Below, one piece after another: positions 1-11,121 of a DNA stretch of 64,000 bases. Position numbers and translations under genes: made by a program. A model generated the notes under the pieces. It saw only the letters and a list, made by a program, of their open reading frames with translations, ran no database searches and had not been told where the DNA came from. The DNA comes from Sphaerolaimus hirsutus (lineage: Eukaryota > Nematoda > Chromadorea > Monhysterida > Sphaerolaimidae). Each line of letters begins with the position of its first letter. Positions within the stretch are counted from its first letter, which is position 1. The stretch spans positions 1-64,000 of the forward strand of contig CAXIWS010000742.1 in NCBI GenBank assembly GCA_964036195.1, given 5' to 3'.

Positions 1-690
1 GATGTCATTTCAGAAGAAAATTTGACATAATTGTCATTTTTCATTCACCCCAAATAAATTTCCTTATGGAAGCATTTTAGAGGTTATGTTGTTTACATAA
101 CTTTGAACCTTAGACCCTCCCCTAGTGGACTTTGTAAACCAACTTTTTAAGTGTGACACAAAAAATTGGTTTATAGTGAAATTTTCAATCTACTGTTTAT
201 GGGACAGGGTGGGTGCCCTACTGAAAAAAAGTTAATGAGCAGAACTAGGGTTCATATCTGATTCAATTTTATATCAGGTATGTTCTCACAACATTTTTTT
301 ATAATGCAGTTGGATGGCGAACTTGTTTGGGACACTTGAGTTGTTCTTTAAAAAATTATCAAATTTATATGCTGTGACCCATGCTTTAGTGGGTCGTCGG
401 CAGCTGCCCCACTGGTGTATTGTGAGGGGGGGTTGTTGGCAAGACATCCCCAAATTTCAGCTTTCTACCGCCCTCACAGCTGGCGATACAGCCTTCAAAG
501 TGTTGCTAATCAAGTGGGTGGTGAACTTGCTTGGGACACCAAAAACGCGACAATTTTTTTTGCATATAGGGCGACCCACCCTGTAGTGAGTCGCCGCACC
601 TCCCCCATTGTTGGTGAGTAAGGGGGTCTTACAACTTTATATATACAAAGTTTCAGCCTTATAACACCCCATGGACGGAGATATTGCATT
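1..690. repeat. Edge copy of a dispersed foldback-type repeat
   Basis: Non-coding repeat cut by the window edge. The stretch with 'ttttagaggttatg', 'acataactttgaacct' and 'ggcaagacatccccaaatttc' is a diverged relative of 17043-17526, where 'ttttagaggtatgg', 'acacaactttgaacat' and 'ggcaacaaatccccaaaatttt' occur in the same order. That second copy is one arm of a long inverted repeat. Open frames here (for example 314-586) have no recognisable domain and sit in the repeat, so I do not call a gene. Confidence 0.6.
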
Positions 691-900
691 CGACGTGAAA
701 TAAAAAAATGGGTGGTGAACTTGTCCGGGTATCTTCATGCATATTTTTGTGATGTGTGTGGAAGCTCAAGCATTCTTCGTGAATCGTCGAGAAGTGTTGG
801 CAGGAAGACACTTCATGATGCTTCACCGCGCATCCACACAACCATTTTTTGTGGTGTTTCACATTAGGTATACACATTTTATGGCGCTTTTTTGAGAGCA
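691..900. repeat. Dispersed repeat with 'cttcaccgcgcatcca' core
   Basis: The segment around 800-842 ('acacttcatgatgcttcacc' followed by 'gcgcatccacaca') matches 21065-21098 ('acacttcacgacgcttcacc' then 'gcgcatccaaaca'). The 20.9-21.1 kb copy is richer in GAAGCGT/ACGCTTC words and forms small palindromes. No coding signal. Family and ends not determined. Confidence 0.5.
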
Positions 901-956
901 TAGAAGGGAAAAAGGAAGATAATATGTTAGAAATGGGGAAAATAGTCGAAAATGAA

Positions 957-1383
957 TACCGTATTTCCTCGAAATACCCCCAAGGGGTTTATTTTTTTAG
1001 AGTGGAAATTTTGGGGAGGGGTTTTTCCGAGGGGGGGGGGCTTTCGAGGGGGGGGGGGTTATTATTTCGTAAGAAATTTTCACGAGATTCATAGTAAAGA
1101 GTACGCTTTTATATACACAAAACAGGTAATCAACGTGTCCAAGTATATTTGGACATATCAACGTCTATCGCTACACAAACTAGTACATGTGTAAATAGCT
1201 GTGATGCAAACTGCGACCAATATATACATAATGTGCACTGCATACATCATGTACTAGGGTATGTGCATTCCAGACGGGGGTATTTTGGGGGGGGTATTTT
1301 TTCCCCAGCCCAAAAAAACCTGGGGGTATTTCGAGGGGGGTTAATTCAAAGGGGGGGGGGGGGCAAATCGAGGAAATACGGTA
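957..1383. mobile_element. TA-flanked MITE, CCGTATTTCC termini, G-rich interior
   Basis: Begins TACCGTATTTCCTCGAAATA and ends in the inverse, TCGAGGAAATACGGTA; TA at each edge fits a TA target duplication, so Tc1/mariner-type is the likely superfamily. The interior holds G runs of up to about 13 and repeats of the word 'TTCGAGGGG'. It encodes nothing. The right part of this element was included in the tandem duplication and reappears truncated at 5076-5215. Confidence 0.8.
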
Positions 1384-1619
1384 TATAAGCACATATATAG
1401 CCAAAAATGGCTTTAAATCAGGCAAAAAGTAATAAAACGCAGTGGTTTTTGTGTGTAATGGGTGACATTTTTCAAAATACTCACGTATTTTTGCAGGGAA
1501 AAAGTATGTTTACTCTCATTTTACTCATGAGTAAAAGTAAGAAATAATTACTTTACATTTTCTGTACTCAGGGGGTGAGTAAAAAAATACTTTATGTTTA
1601 AGTATACTTTGAAAAAAGT

Positions 1620-2072
1620 TACCGTATTTCCTCAAAATACCCCCCCCCCCTCGAAATACCCCCCTCGTTTGACCCCCCCTTCTCGAGACCACTATGAAAC
1701 AATCACCCCCCCTCGAAATACCCCCCCCAAATTGAGTGTAAAGAGAACGTACATGACAAATATTGCAGTTTGTGTTCTGCGTAGCGCAGAACACACGTTA
1801 AAACAATGTTGGAATCACGTTAGAACAGTGTTTATACCATCTAATACGTACTACTATTAGTCTACAGGAGTCTATACATGTCAGTTATTGATGCATTTTT
1901 CTACCCCAGCACACATCACAAACAACGATTTTGTACTAGGATTTCAAAAAAGTTCTTGCGAAATAATAACCCCCCCCCTCGAAATACCCCCCCCCTCGTT
2001 TAACCCCCCCCCCCGACTCGGGAGCATTATGAAACAATCACCCCCCGGGGGGTATTTCGAGGAAATACGGTA
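1620..2072. mobile_element. TA-flanked MITE, CCGTATTTCC termini, C-rich interior
   Basis: TIRs TACCGTATTTCCTC / GAGGAAATACGGTA bound 453 bases. Interior has C runs separated by 'TCGAAATA' and a small perfect palindrome 'TTCTGCGTAGCGCAGAA' (1772-1788). Closest relative is 15348-15800. Proline-rich open frames (for example 1888-2073) are products of the C runs, not genes. Confidence 0.85.
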
Positions 2073-2269
2073 GGTACTTTTAACAACTCAAGTAAATACA
2101 ACTGTCTGTTGTGCAGTTGTAATTTAGCCAGTTTCCTTTAATTGGTACAACATGTTAAATTCACACATACAAAATAAATCATTCAAATTTGCACATCAGA
2201 TGGACATACAGGTAATGATGGCAAACCCCCCGAAAAAAAGTATTTAAATTTTTAAGTGTTTTTTCCAAA

Positions 2270-2425
2270 CTGAATTTTCGAATTTTCGAATTTTTTCTCA
2301 AATTAATTTTCGAATTTCGAATTTAATTTTCGAATTTTCGAATCTTTTTGGACAATTTTCAAATTTTTTTGGCTAGTTTTCAATTTTTTTCAAATAGTTT
2401 TCGAATTTTTGGAAAAATGTTGAAT
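2270..2425. repeat. Low-complexity 'TTTTCGAA' repeat
   Basis: Irregular tandem 'gaattttcgaattttcgaat'-type sequence; a related patch lies at 3140-3290 and a diverged one at 53190-53320. Part of the repeat that carries the hAT fragment. Duplicated at 6103-6258. Confidence 0.7.
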
Positions 2426-2675
2426 TTGAAGCTTTTAAAAACAGGATTTGGGCTGTTTTCATGTTTGGATCACTTTTTCACCTTATTTTTGTCATAATTT
2501 AGCATTAAAAATGGATGGAGGAGTTATGCGGACCAGTGTACTGCTTCATTTTATCCACACATTGATCTAAAAAGAAGCTCTAAAACAATGATTTAAAAAT
2601 TGGCGTCAAATAAAAGATCAGCGTGAAATGAAAAATCGGCATCAAATATAAAATCGATGCACAAATCTACATCGA

Positions 2676-2954
2676 TCACTGCGTACACTTCTTACAATTC
2701 ACTCGAATCATCACCTCCTTTTCAAGTGACTCTGGACTCAACCTATGGCGCCTATTCCCTAACACAATTGGACACTGCGACAATGCACGCTCCGCGGAAG
2801 CGGACGTGGCGGGCACACTGAGCGTACTCAGTGCATACGGTGCTAACTTCATAAAATACGGGTACTTCTCAAACCAGTACTCGGAACCACTCTTATCTTT
2901 GATCACATCTCGTTCACTCATAAATATATGCAGTTCCTGGGCAGTCCCATACAC
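2676..2954 (-). pseudogene. hAT transposase C-terminal dimerisation domain, fragment
   Basis: The 92-residue minus-strand frame carries the hallmark of the hAT C-terminal dimerisation domain: 'LSVPATSASAERALSQ' followed by 'NRRHRLSPESLEKEVMIRVN'. In intact hAT transposases this stretch lies near the end of a protein of 600-700 residues. Here the frame begins abruptly; no RNase-H-like catalytic core or BED finger is visible upstream (2955-3390), only repeats with CACTGTAAAATGCCC and TTTTCGAA words. I infer a truncated relic of an autonomous hAT, relevant because many non-autonomous hAT-type elements crowd this window. Confidence 0.85.
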
Positions 2955-3395
2955 TGTAAAATGCCCTGTAAAACGTAAAATGTTAATTGTAAAATGCCCA
3001 CGGACGCCATTTTAACGTTTTTTTACGTATTTATTTTTTTACATTTCGCTTTTTCAGACGCGCCGTGTACCAATTGTCGATTTATTTACACGTTCAACGT
3101 AAGCGTGCGTTTTGTTGCCTTGAATTCCCTGAAAAATTCGAAAACTATTTTCGAATTTTCAAATTTTCGAATTTTCTGAAAAAAAAATCGATTTTTAAGA
3201 TTTTTTTCTAGGGGTGATATAAAAATTCGAAAATTATGAAAAAAATTTGAAAATTCAAAAATATTTTCGAATTTTCGAATCTTTTTTGCCATCGTTACAT
3301 ACAGGTGTGATAAGGGTGATGCATGTGTGATAAGAAATATGGCAAGCCTGATCTTTGCTTGAAAAGTATGAGTACATGCATTGCTATACACTAAC

Positions 3396-3739
3396 CTCTA
3401 GTATCAACACCAGTCCATCCCGCAATTGAGTATATTCTTCCATGGTAATAGGCCAGTGCATGAAACCAACGTGCTGCTCCCAGCAGATTTGGTGCCCACT
3501 CAATTGCACCATTTTCCAACCAATATCTTAAAATATGGTGTATATGAAGTGGTTGCACACAAAAATTTAACAGAATAAGACTTACAGAAAACAAGTCACA
3601 ACAAGGCGTCCACCACAGACCAGCACTCTGCCACCAGGTATTTGGGTCCCACCTGCATAGCGTCTCCTATATTCTGCTGATATGTCCAACAGCCTAGTCA
3701 CGCTGTAGTCATCCACATTGATCCGGTACACATGCCCAA
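3396..3739 (-). CDS. Kelch-repeat protein, two spliced exons (partial gene)
   Basis: Two minus-strand exons. Exon A (3739-3586) follows 'tgtagcttcag' and ends at the strong donor CT|GTAAGT (phase 2). Exon B (3526-3396) follows 'atattttaag', enters in phase 2 and ends AGAG|GTTAGT in phase 1. The 59-base intron joins in frame. Exon A reads GHVYRINVDDYSV...GGRVLVCGG; exon B reads 'GAARWFHALAYYHGRIYSIA' then GWTG. The pattern of hydrophobic strand, Gly-Gly, then R..HA...Y.G.IY.IAG matches kelch beta-propeller blades. Kelch propellers bind proteins, often as ubiquitin-ligase adaptors; which subfamily this is cannot be told. No other blades are found in the unit, so the gene is split by intron expansion or is a duplicated fragment. 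Confidence 0.75.
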
Positions 3740-3994
3740 CTGAAGCTACACATCAAAAATGTAAAGGGTATTTTGCAGTATAAAATCAGTTACCTAAAAA
3801 AACATACTCTGATACCGTATTAAATTTTTTCTAATAGGAGAGCATTTTTGATTTGAACACAGCTTTTTATTAAATGAAATGCACTGCGTACGCGCTGCAT
3901 TTTTATCGATAATATTGATTTTTTATCGCTGTGATCTAAACATACATTGTATTTGTACTTAAATACAATAATATTGTAGTTGCTCTAATTGTAT

Positions 3995-4244
3995 CAGTGC
4001 TGGCAATTTAATGGAGTATATCACAAATTCAATCCTCCAATTAAGTGCACTACAGGGTGGGCAATTTAATTGAGTCAATCACAAATTCAATAATGTAATT
4101 AATTGAGCAATTTATATTCAATAAAATGCTAATTGCTCTAAACTGCCAAGTGTCAATACAATTACTCAATAAAATTGCTTGCGCTGTTGTGCAATTAATT
4201 ATAGGATTGAATTTGCAATATACTCCATTAAATTGCCAGCACTG
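3995..4244. mobile_element. Palindromic MITE, CAGTGCTGGCAATTTAA termini
   Basis: Long inverted repeat: CAGTGCTGGCAATTTAATGG at the left and its inverse CCATTAAATTGCCAGCACTG at the right, with homology running about 40 bases inward. The interior repeats CAATTTAAT-like words. The CAGTG start suggests hAT, but flanking octamers (aattgtat / tataaatt) do not match, so the target duplication is not confirmed. A copy is at 7828-8077. Confidence 0.75.
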
Positions 4245-4559
4245 TATAAATTAACAAAATTAAATTAAATTTAACTAAATTGCCAGGAACAAAATTAACA
4301 AAAATTTAGATCCTTGGAATAGTTGTTCATGGTCATACTGCTTCAGCCACGCATGCCACCATCAAGAAAGGCAGGTTTTGGAAAGAGTATACATAGGCAA
4401 ACATGTATTGTAGTGGGTAAATATCTGCCACCCTCATGTGGCACCATGGGTTTGAATTCACAATTCACCAAGTTGTTTCTAAGAAAACATTTATGCTTAC
4501 ACTTGATTATGATTCCCATGGTAATTTTAAAATACCTTATGTTATTATGAATAATCAAA

Positions 4560-4800
4560 ATTTGGAAAGTGTATTTATGCTTATGCCTACAGATGGAGTA
4601 GATGTGGGTCAATGTGTAGGCCCACAACCCCAAGGCACAGTTGGGAGAGCAAGTTTATTGCACACTGCTGAACTAAACATGCATCACAGAAGGTCACAGG
4701 TAGTGTGCACTTAAAACCTAACAATTGTGGGTTTGGTGACAACCCCATCTACACAACTACTCCTCAGGGGGTAACCAGATTATGTGACCTCAGATAATCA
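4560..4800. repeat. Dispersed repeat shared with 10.2 and 10.8 kb
   Basis: 'ctgaactaaacatgcatcac' and the following 'aggtagtgtgcactt' recur at 8493-8545 (duplication) and in two separated pieces at 10247-10268 and 10835-10855. The tail 'gggtttggtgacaaccccat' resembles a TpsiC arm, so this may be a SINE. Short open frames across it (4436-4714) are not supported as genes. The preceding stretch 4245-4560 shows nothing recognisable. Confidence 0.5.
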
Positions 4801-5452
4801 TAAAAGATAGAGATACAAGAAAGGTTACACGTATCTGGAGTTACATCAAAACAGTTTAAAAGTGTTTGCATGAGAAAACCAAAATGCTTTCACAAAAGAG
4901 TTTCCTAATTTAAATAAACAAATTTTACTGCTTGGATTGACAGCAGGTCCTTTATCCAACATTCATCAACTTGAACTTGCAGTGCACCTTTGTTGATGTC
5001 TTGCATGAAAGCTTGACCATTCTGCAGTGACTGTCCACAACATTTGCATGATCGGCTGTCTTTCCAAAGTGGGTGCATACATCATGTACTAGGGTATGTG
5101 CATTCCAGACGGGGGTATTTTGGGGGGGGTATTTTTTCCCCAGCCCAAAAAAACCTGGGGGTATTTCGAGGGGGGTTAATTCAAAGGGGGGGGGGCAAAT
5201 CGAGGAAATACGGTATATAAGCACATATATAGCCAAAAATGGCTTTAAATCAGGCAAAAAGTAATAAAAAGCAGTGGTTTTTGTGTGTAATGGGTGACAT
5301 TTTTCAAAAATACTCACGTATTTTTGCAGGGAAAAAGTATGTTTACTCTCATTTTACTCATGAGTAAAAGTAAGAAATAATTACTTTACATTTTCTGTAC
5401 TCAGGGGGTGAGTAAAAAAATACTTTATGTTTAAGTATACTTTGAAAAAAGT

Positions 5453-5905
5453 TACCGTATTTCCTCAAAATACCCCCCCCCCTCGAAATACCCCCCTCGT
5501 TTGACCCCCCCTTCTCGAGACCACTATGAAACAATCACCCCCCCTCGAAATACCCCCCCCCAAATTGAGTGTAAAGAGAACGTACATGACAAATATTGCA
5601 GTTTGTGTTCTGCGTAGCGCAGAACACACGTTAAAACAATGTTGGAATCACGTTAGAACAGTGTTTATACCATCTAATACGTACTACTATTAGTCTACAG
5701 GAGTCTATACATGTCAGTTATTGATGCATTTTTCTACCCCAGCACACATCACAAACAACGATTTTGTACTAGGATTTCAAAAAAGTTCTTGCGAAATAAT
5801 AACCCCCCCCCTCGAAATACCCCCCCCCTCGTTTAACCCCCCCCCCCGACTCGGGAGCATTATGAAACAATCACCCCCCGGGGGGTATTTCGAGGAAATA
5901 CGGTA
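5453..5905. mobile_element. TA-flanked MITE, duplicate of 1620-2072
   Basis: Same TIRs and interior as 1620-2072 at offset 3833, present through the tandem duplication rather than independent transposition. Only homopolymer-length differences were noticed. Confidence 0.85.
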
Positions 5906-6508
5906 GGTACTTTTAACAACTCAAGTAAATACAACTGTCTGTTGTGCAGTTGTAATTTAGCCAGTTTCCTTTAATTGGTACAACATGTTAAATTCACACA
6001 TACAAAATAAATCATTCAAATTTGCACATCAGATGGACATACAGGTAATGATGGCAAACCCCCCGAAAAAAAGTATTTAAATTTTTAAGTGTTTTTTCCA
6101 AACTGAATTTTCGAATTTTCGAATTTTTTCTCAAATTAATTTTCGAATTTCGAATTTAATTTTCGAATTTTCGAATCTTTTTGGACAATTTTCAAATTTT
6201 TTTGGCTAGTTTTCAATTTTTTTCAAATAGTTTTCGAATTTTTGGAAAAATGTTGAATTTGAAGCTTTTAAAAACAGGATTTGGGCTGTTTTCATGTTTG
6301 GATCACTTTTTCACCTTATTTTTGTCATAATTTAGCATTAAAAATGGATGGAGGAGTTATGCGGACCAGTGTACTGCTTCATTTTATCCACACATTGATC
6401 TAAAAAGAAGCTCTAAAACAATGATTTAAAAATTGGCGTCAAATAAAAGATCAGCGTGAAATGAAAAATCGGCGTCAAATATAAAATCGATGCACAAATC
6501 TACATCGA

Positions 6509-6787
6509 TCACTGCGTACACTTCTTACAATTCACTCGAATCATCACCTCCTTTTCAAGTGACTCTGGACTCAACCTATGGCGCCTATTCCCTAACACAA
6601 TTGGACACTGCGACAATGCACGCTCCGCGGAAGCGGACGTGGCGGGCACACTGAGCGTACTCAGTGCATACGGTGCTAACTTCATAAAATACGGGTACTT
6701 CTCAAACCAGTACTCGGAACCACTCTTATCTTTGATCACATCTCGTTCACTCATAAATATATGCAGTTCCTGGGCAGTCCCATACAC
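6509..6787 (-). pseudogene. hAT transposase C-terminal fragment, duplicate
   Basis: Translation identical to the 2676-2954 fragment, including the SVPATSASAERA and RHRLSPESLEK segments. Present through the tandem duplication. Confidence 0.85.
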
Positions 6788-7228
6788 TGTAAAATGCCCT
6801 GTAAAACGTAAAATGTTAATTGTAAAATGCCCACGGACGCCATTTTAACGTTTTTTTACGTATTTATTTTTTTACATTTCGCTTTTTCAGACGCGCCGTG
6901 TACCAATTGTCGATTTATTTACACGTTCAACGTAAGCGTGCGTTTTGTTGCCTTGAATTCCCTGAAAAATTCGAAAACTATTTTCGAATTTTCAAATTTT
7001 CGAATTTTCTGAAAAAAAAATCGATTTTTAAGATTTTTTTCTAGGGGTGATATAAAAATTCGAAAATTATGAAAAAAATTTGAAAATTCAAAAATATTTT
7101 CGAATTTTCGAATCTTTTTTGCCATCGTTACATACAGGTGTGATAAGGGTGATGCATGTGTGATAAGAAATATGGCAAGCCTGATCTTTGCTTGAAAAGT
7201 ATGAGTACATGCATTGCTATACACTAAC

Positions 7229-7572
7229 CTCTAGTATCAACACCAGTCCATCCCGCAATTGAGTATATTCTTCCATGGTAATAGGCCAGTGCATGAAACC
7301 AACGTGCTGCTCCCAGCAGATTTGGTGCCCACTCAATTGCACCATTTTCCAACCAATATCTTAAAATATGGTGTATATGAAGTGGTTGCACACAAAAATT
7401 TAACAGAATAAGACTTACAGAAAACAAGTCACAACAAGGCGTCCACCACAGACCAGCACTCTGCCACCAGGTATTTGGGTCCCACCTGCATAGCGTCTCC
7501 TATATTCTGCTGATATGTCCAACAGCCTAGTCACGCTGTAGTCATCCACATTGATCCGGTACACATGCCCAA
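7229..7572 (-). CDS. Kelch-repeat exons, second tandem copy
   Basis: Copy of the 3396-3739 exon pair at offset 3833: exon A 7572-7419 and exon B 7359-7229 with the same splice sites and the same translation where compared. If the tandem duplication is real and both units lie in one transcript, two blade-pairs could be spliced in series only if phases fit; exon B leaves in phase 1 and exon A enters in phase 1, so an in-frame tandem join is possible. Confidence 0.75.
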
Positions 7573-7827
7573 CTGAAGCTACACATCAAAAATGTAAAGG
7601 GTATTTTGCAGTATAAAATCAGTTACCTAAAAAAACATACTCTGATACCGTATTAAATTTTTTCTAATAGGAGAGCATTTTTGATTTGAACACAGCTTTT
7701 TATTAAATGAAATGCACTGCGTACGCGCTGCATTTTTATCGATAATATTGATTTTTTATCGCTGTGATCTAAACATACATTGTATTTGTACTTAAATACA
7801 ATAATATTGTAGTTGCTCTAATTGTAT

Positions 7828-8077
7828 CAGTGCTGGCAATTTAATGGAGTATATCACAAATTCAATCCTCCAATTAAGTGCACTACAGGGTGGGCAATTT
7901 AATTGAGTCAATCACAAATTCAATAATGTAATTAATTGAGCAATTTATATTCAATAAAATGCTAATTGCTCTAAACTGCCAAGTGTCAATACAATTACTC
8001 AATAAAATTGCTTGCGCTGTTGTGCAATTAATTATAGGATTGAATTTGCAATATACTCCATTAAATTGCCAGCACTG
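7828..8077. mobile_element. Palindromic MITE, duplicate of 3995-4244
   Basis: Same TIRs CAGTGCTGGCAATTTAATGG / inverse and same interior, carried by the tandem duplication. Confidence 0.75.
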
Positions 8078-9029
8078 TATAAATTAACAAAATTAAATTA
8101 AATTTAACTAAATTGCCAGGAACAAAATTAACAAAAATTTAGATCCTTGGAATAGTTGTTCATGGTCATACTGCTTCAGCCACGCATGCCACCATCAAGA
8201 AAGGCAGGTTTTGGAAAGAGTATACATAGGCAAACATGTATTGTAGTGGGTAAATATCTGCCACCCTCATGTGGCACCATGGGTTTGAATTCACAATTCA
8301 CCAAGTTGTTTCTAAGAAAACATTTATGCTTACACTTGATTATGATTCCCATGGTAATTTTAAAATACCTTATGTTATTATGAATAATCAAAATTTGGAA
8401 AGTGTATTTATGCTTATGCCTACAGATGGAGTAGATGTGGGTCAATGTGTAGGCCCACAACCCCAAGGCACAGTTGGGAGAGCAAGTTTATTGCACACTG
8501 CTGAACTAAACATGCATCACAGAAGGTCACAGGTAGTGTGCACTTAAAACCTAACAATTGTGGGTTTGGTGACAACCCCATCTACACAACTACTCCTCAG
8601 GGGGTAACCAGATTATGTGACCTCAGATAATCATAAAAGATAGAGATACAAGAAAGGTTACACGTATCTGGAGTTACATCAAAACAGTTTAAAAGTGTTT
8701 GCATGAGAAAACCAAAATGCTTTCACAAAAGAGTTTCCTAATTTAAATAAACAAATTTTACTGCTTGGATTGACAGCAGGTCCTTTATCCAACATTCATC
8801 AACTTGAACTTGCAGTGCACCTTTGTTGATGTCTTGCATGAAAGCTTGACCATTCTGCAGTGACTGTCCACAACATTTGCATGATCGGCTGTCTTTCCAA
8901 AGTGGGTGGTCACAGCTTGATGTCGTAGGAAGACAAATAAGCTGAATCAGTTTGTGTGGTTATGTTGTGCAGCTTTGTTGGCAGATTGGTATTGTTGCAT
9001 GTGGTATTGCCATTGTCAGGGCTTTCAAG

Positions 9030-9600
9030 CTAATTGGTGCCATTGGCAGCAAACATCTTAACTCTGAGGTTTACCAGCATGTCTTTGCCCAGAATGATTG
9101 GGTGGCCGATTTCATTAGAGATCAGGCAGGTGTGCATGGTCATTGCACCAGCAAAATTTATGCACATGTTGATTTCACCATTGATGTTTATTGGTGACTG
9201 GTTGGCAGCGACCAACTTCATTCTGGTCAGTTTGAATTGTTGTCCATTAACGTTGATGGAGTTCAGCAGGGATAAGTGAATAATGGTCACTTCAGCACAT
9301 GGGTCCACAAGCAAAGTATCACCACAAGTTCCATTCACAAATGGTGCCTCGCAGTCAACACTCTGCTTTGAGCAGTTGTGCAGTGGATCCACTTGATCAA
9401 ATCCACATGTTCAGCATCAGGGTAATAATTGTAGATCCAGCAGACATTTCTTAAGTGGACTTTGGTATGATATTCCTCTGGGAACATTCTTCAAGTACAT
9501 GCAGTCCTCAATGCTGTGCATTGGCAGCTCATGCCAGGTGCGCCATCTACGAGGTTTATGGTTTGATGGATGCCATGTTTGAGCCAGGTAGCAGCCCTTT
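9030..9600 (-). pseudogene. Ty3/gypsy-type retroviral protease region, degenerate
   Basis: The minus-strand frame 9392-9030 reads PFVNGTCGDTLLVDPCAEVT... and later GHPIILGKDML. This is the order of a gypsy-class aspartic protease: substrate-domain 'V.G', catalytic loop, then (I/L)LG.DML. The catalytic DTGA is replaced by DPCAE, so the product would be inactive. Upstream (9393-9600) the homology appears to continue toward gag with stops, for example a Cys/His-containing stretch EDCMYLKN. No LTRs are seen. Relic of an element different from the gypsy copy at 57.6 kb. Confidence 0.7.
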
Positions 9601-9867
9601 CCTCACCCACCAAATTTGTTCAATGCCAACAGTTTGGCAGTGGATTTCTTTATATTGGTGTATTATTTCTGCATCATTTCATATTCGTCCATCGAGGAGT
9701 CATTGCTATCACAGGCAGTGCAGTAATTATTGTTCATGGTCCAGTTGAACTGCACTTGTTTTGCAGCAAATTCAAGTCATTCAGCATTTCGAGCAGCTCC
9801 TTCAATGAAATCATCTGATATGTCAGGAGTGAGTACAAAGCACTCTCCATTTCTTGATTATGCAGGA

Positions 9868-9975
9868 CAGCCATGAAAGAGTGCAAAATTGCACTTGCCT
9901 CAGGTGGGAATCAAACCTGCACCTCTCAAATAGAAGAGTGCCCACACCTCTGGACTACAGTGGTGGCTGGGCTCT
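9868..9975 (-). repeat. tRNA-like SINE with A and B boxes
   Basis: On the minus strand an A-box TAGTCCAGAGG (9957-9947) fits TRGYNNANNNG, and 28 bases on a B-box GGTTTGATTCC (9917-9907) fits GGTTCRANNCC with one mismatch. The spacing is that of a tRNA, and the sequence between contains an anticodon-like hairpin with CTCT/AGAG stem. No clean acceptor stem, so a SINE head rather than a working tRNA. Flanks 9601-9867 and 9976-10189 contain nothing else I can identify. Confidence 0.55.
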
Positions 9976-10189
9976 TCACTATTATGGGCTGACATGCTGC
10001 AGCTGCAATACCCTTAAAACTTTGTGGCATTGCGGAGATGTCATCCCTGACATTGTGTTGATGTAGGGGTAAGCAGCAGATCGCGGTCTGTGCTGTTTAA
10101 AAACTGTGTGTTAATACCACACTCATCAGCCATCTGTGATGGTCAGGCATCAGTGTATGATCCACAGTCACCAGTTGGGTGCGGGTCAA

Positions 10190-10900
10190 TGCGGATGAGG
10201 CCCACAACCCAAAAACACATTGGGAGAGCACATTTATTGCATAGTGCTGAACTAAACATGCATCACAGAAGAATCCAGGATTTTTGAGTGGGGGGGGGGG
10301 CTGCTTGTTTACGGAACCCGGCAAATGGGGGGGGGAGCCCCCCACTAAAATTTTGCATACTCAGTGATGGAAAAGTGCCATGGCACCATTGGTGTTGGCA
10401 CTAGCACCAGAAACCACTGTATATTTACGAACATTTACATATACAGCGATGGGTACAAAATTGAAAGCAATTTCAGGGATTGGTGTCTATGGGGACTGAA
10501 CCTGTGATAATTGCATTTTTGAAGAGAGGGATGCGTGCAAAATTTTTACATGTACTTGGTCGGCTGAAAAGTCCCCGGGCAGTGCTCGCCATTCGCGCTA
10601 GAGGTAAGCTACGGTCATAAACTTTTGACAGGTTAGGATATCAGGTGTTCTGAGTTTTCACCTAAAATTTTACTCCTCTAGCTCCACCCACTGCGGAACT
10701 GTGGGGGTTACAATTTCGGTCATTTTCTACTGATGTGCAAATGGTGCTCGTAGCTAGTACATTGAAAAACTTGTAGCAAAAGTCACATTTACCAGGATTT
10801 TTTAAGTCTCACCCCGGGAACAGGGGACAGAAGGTCATAGGTAGTGTGCACTTGAAACCTAAAAATCGCGGGTTTGGTTACAACCCCATCTACACTACTA
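10190..10900. repeat. Repeat related to 4560-4800, interrupted by a 'CAGTGATGG...GTGCCATGGCACC' segment
   Basis: Left piece (10190-10285) and right piece (about 10810-10900) together match the repeat at 4610-4790. Between them lies 'cagtgatggaaaagtgccat' (10361-10380) with GTGCCATGGCACC palindromes, which resembles the TAGTGATG hAT-type family at 15897. The right border of that insertion is unclear. G and C runs at 10289-10345 are part of it. No gene in 10900-11121 except short unsupported frames. Confidence 0.5.
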
Positions 10901-11121
10901 CTAAACTTTATGCTTTCCAAAAAAACTGGTATTTTAACAACTCTGCCACTGATTCAATGCACTTCAGATGCAAGAAAAATCAAATTACTTAAAAGTGGGA
11001 AATTGATGAGTTTTATTCTCTTATATGGTTTGGTGCACAATTCACATTGTGGGCACTCCAACAGTAAGTGACACATGAAACTATTATTTATAAAGATGTA
11101 GAAAATAATGAATCAACACAC

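Larger units (their letters stand above)
1241..5075. repeat. Tandem segmental duplication, copy 1
   Basis: This unit and 5076-8908 are adjacent direct copies about 3833-3835 bases long. Features recur at a fixed offset of 3833. The junction has 'TG' microhomology: '...agtgggtg' meets 'tgcatacatcatg'. Differences I noticed are lengths of G or A runs (near 1353, 1475) and single bases such as 'cggcatcaaat' (2635) against 'cggcgtcaaat'. Either a recent duplication or an unmerged haplotype in the assembly. Confidence 0.93.
5076..8908. repeat. Tandem segmental duplication, copy 2
   Basis: Second copy of the 3.83 kb unit. It starts inside the MITE corresponding to 957-1383, so only the right end of that element is present (to about 5215), and ends at '...ccaaagtgggtg' before unique sequence 'gtcacagcttgatg'. 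It contains second copies of the MITE, hAT fragment, kelch exons and CAGTGCTGG palindrome. Confidence 0.93.

Noticed and set aside
1888..2073. Proline-rich frame (PPLEIPPPSFNPPPR) and similar ones at 5721, 15619, 17743 and 50297
   Set aside because: Translation of C runs in MITEs; repeats of the same DNA element.
3987..4252. 8-bp target duplication for the CAGTGCTGG palindrome
   Set aside because: Flanks aattgtat and tataaatt do not match.
9868..9975. Functional tRNA gene
   Set aside because: A and B boxes are present but no acceptor stem pairing or proper anticodon stem, so a SINE head is more likely.
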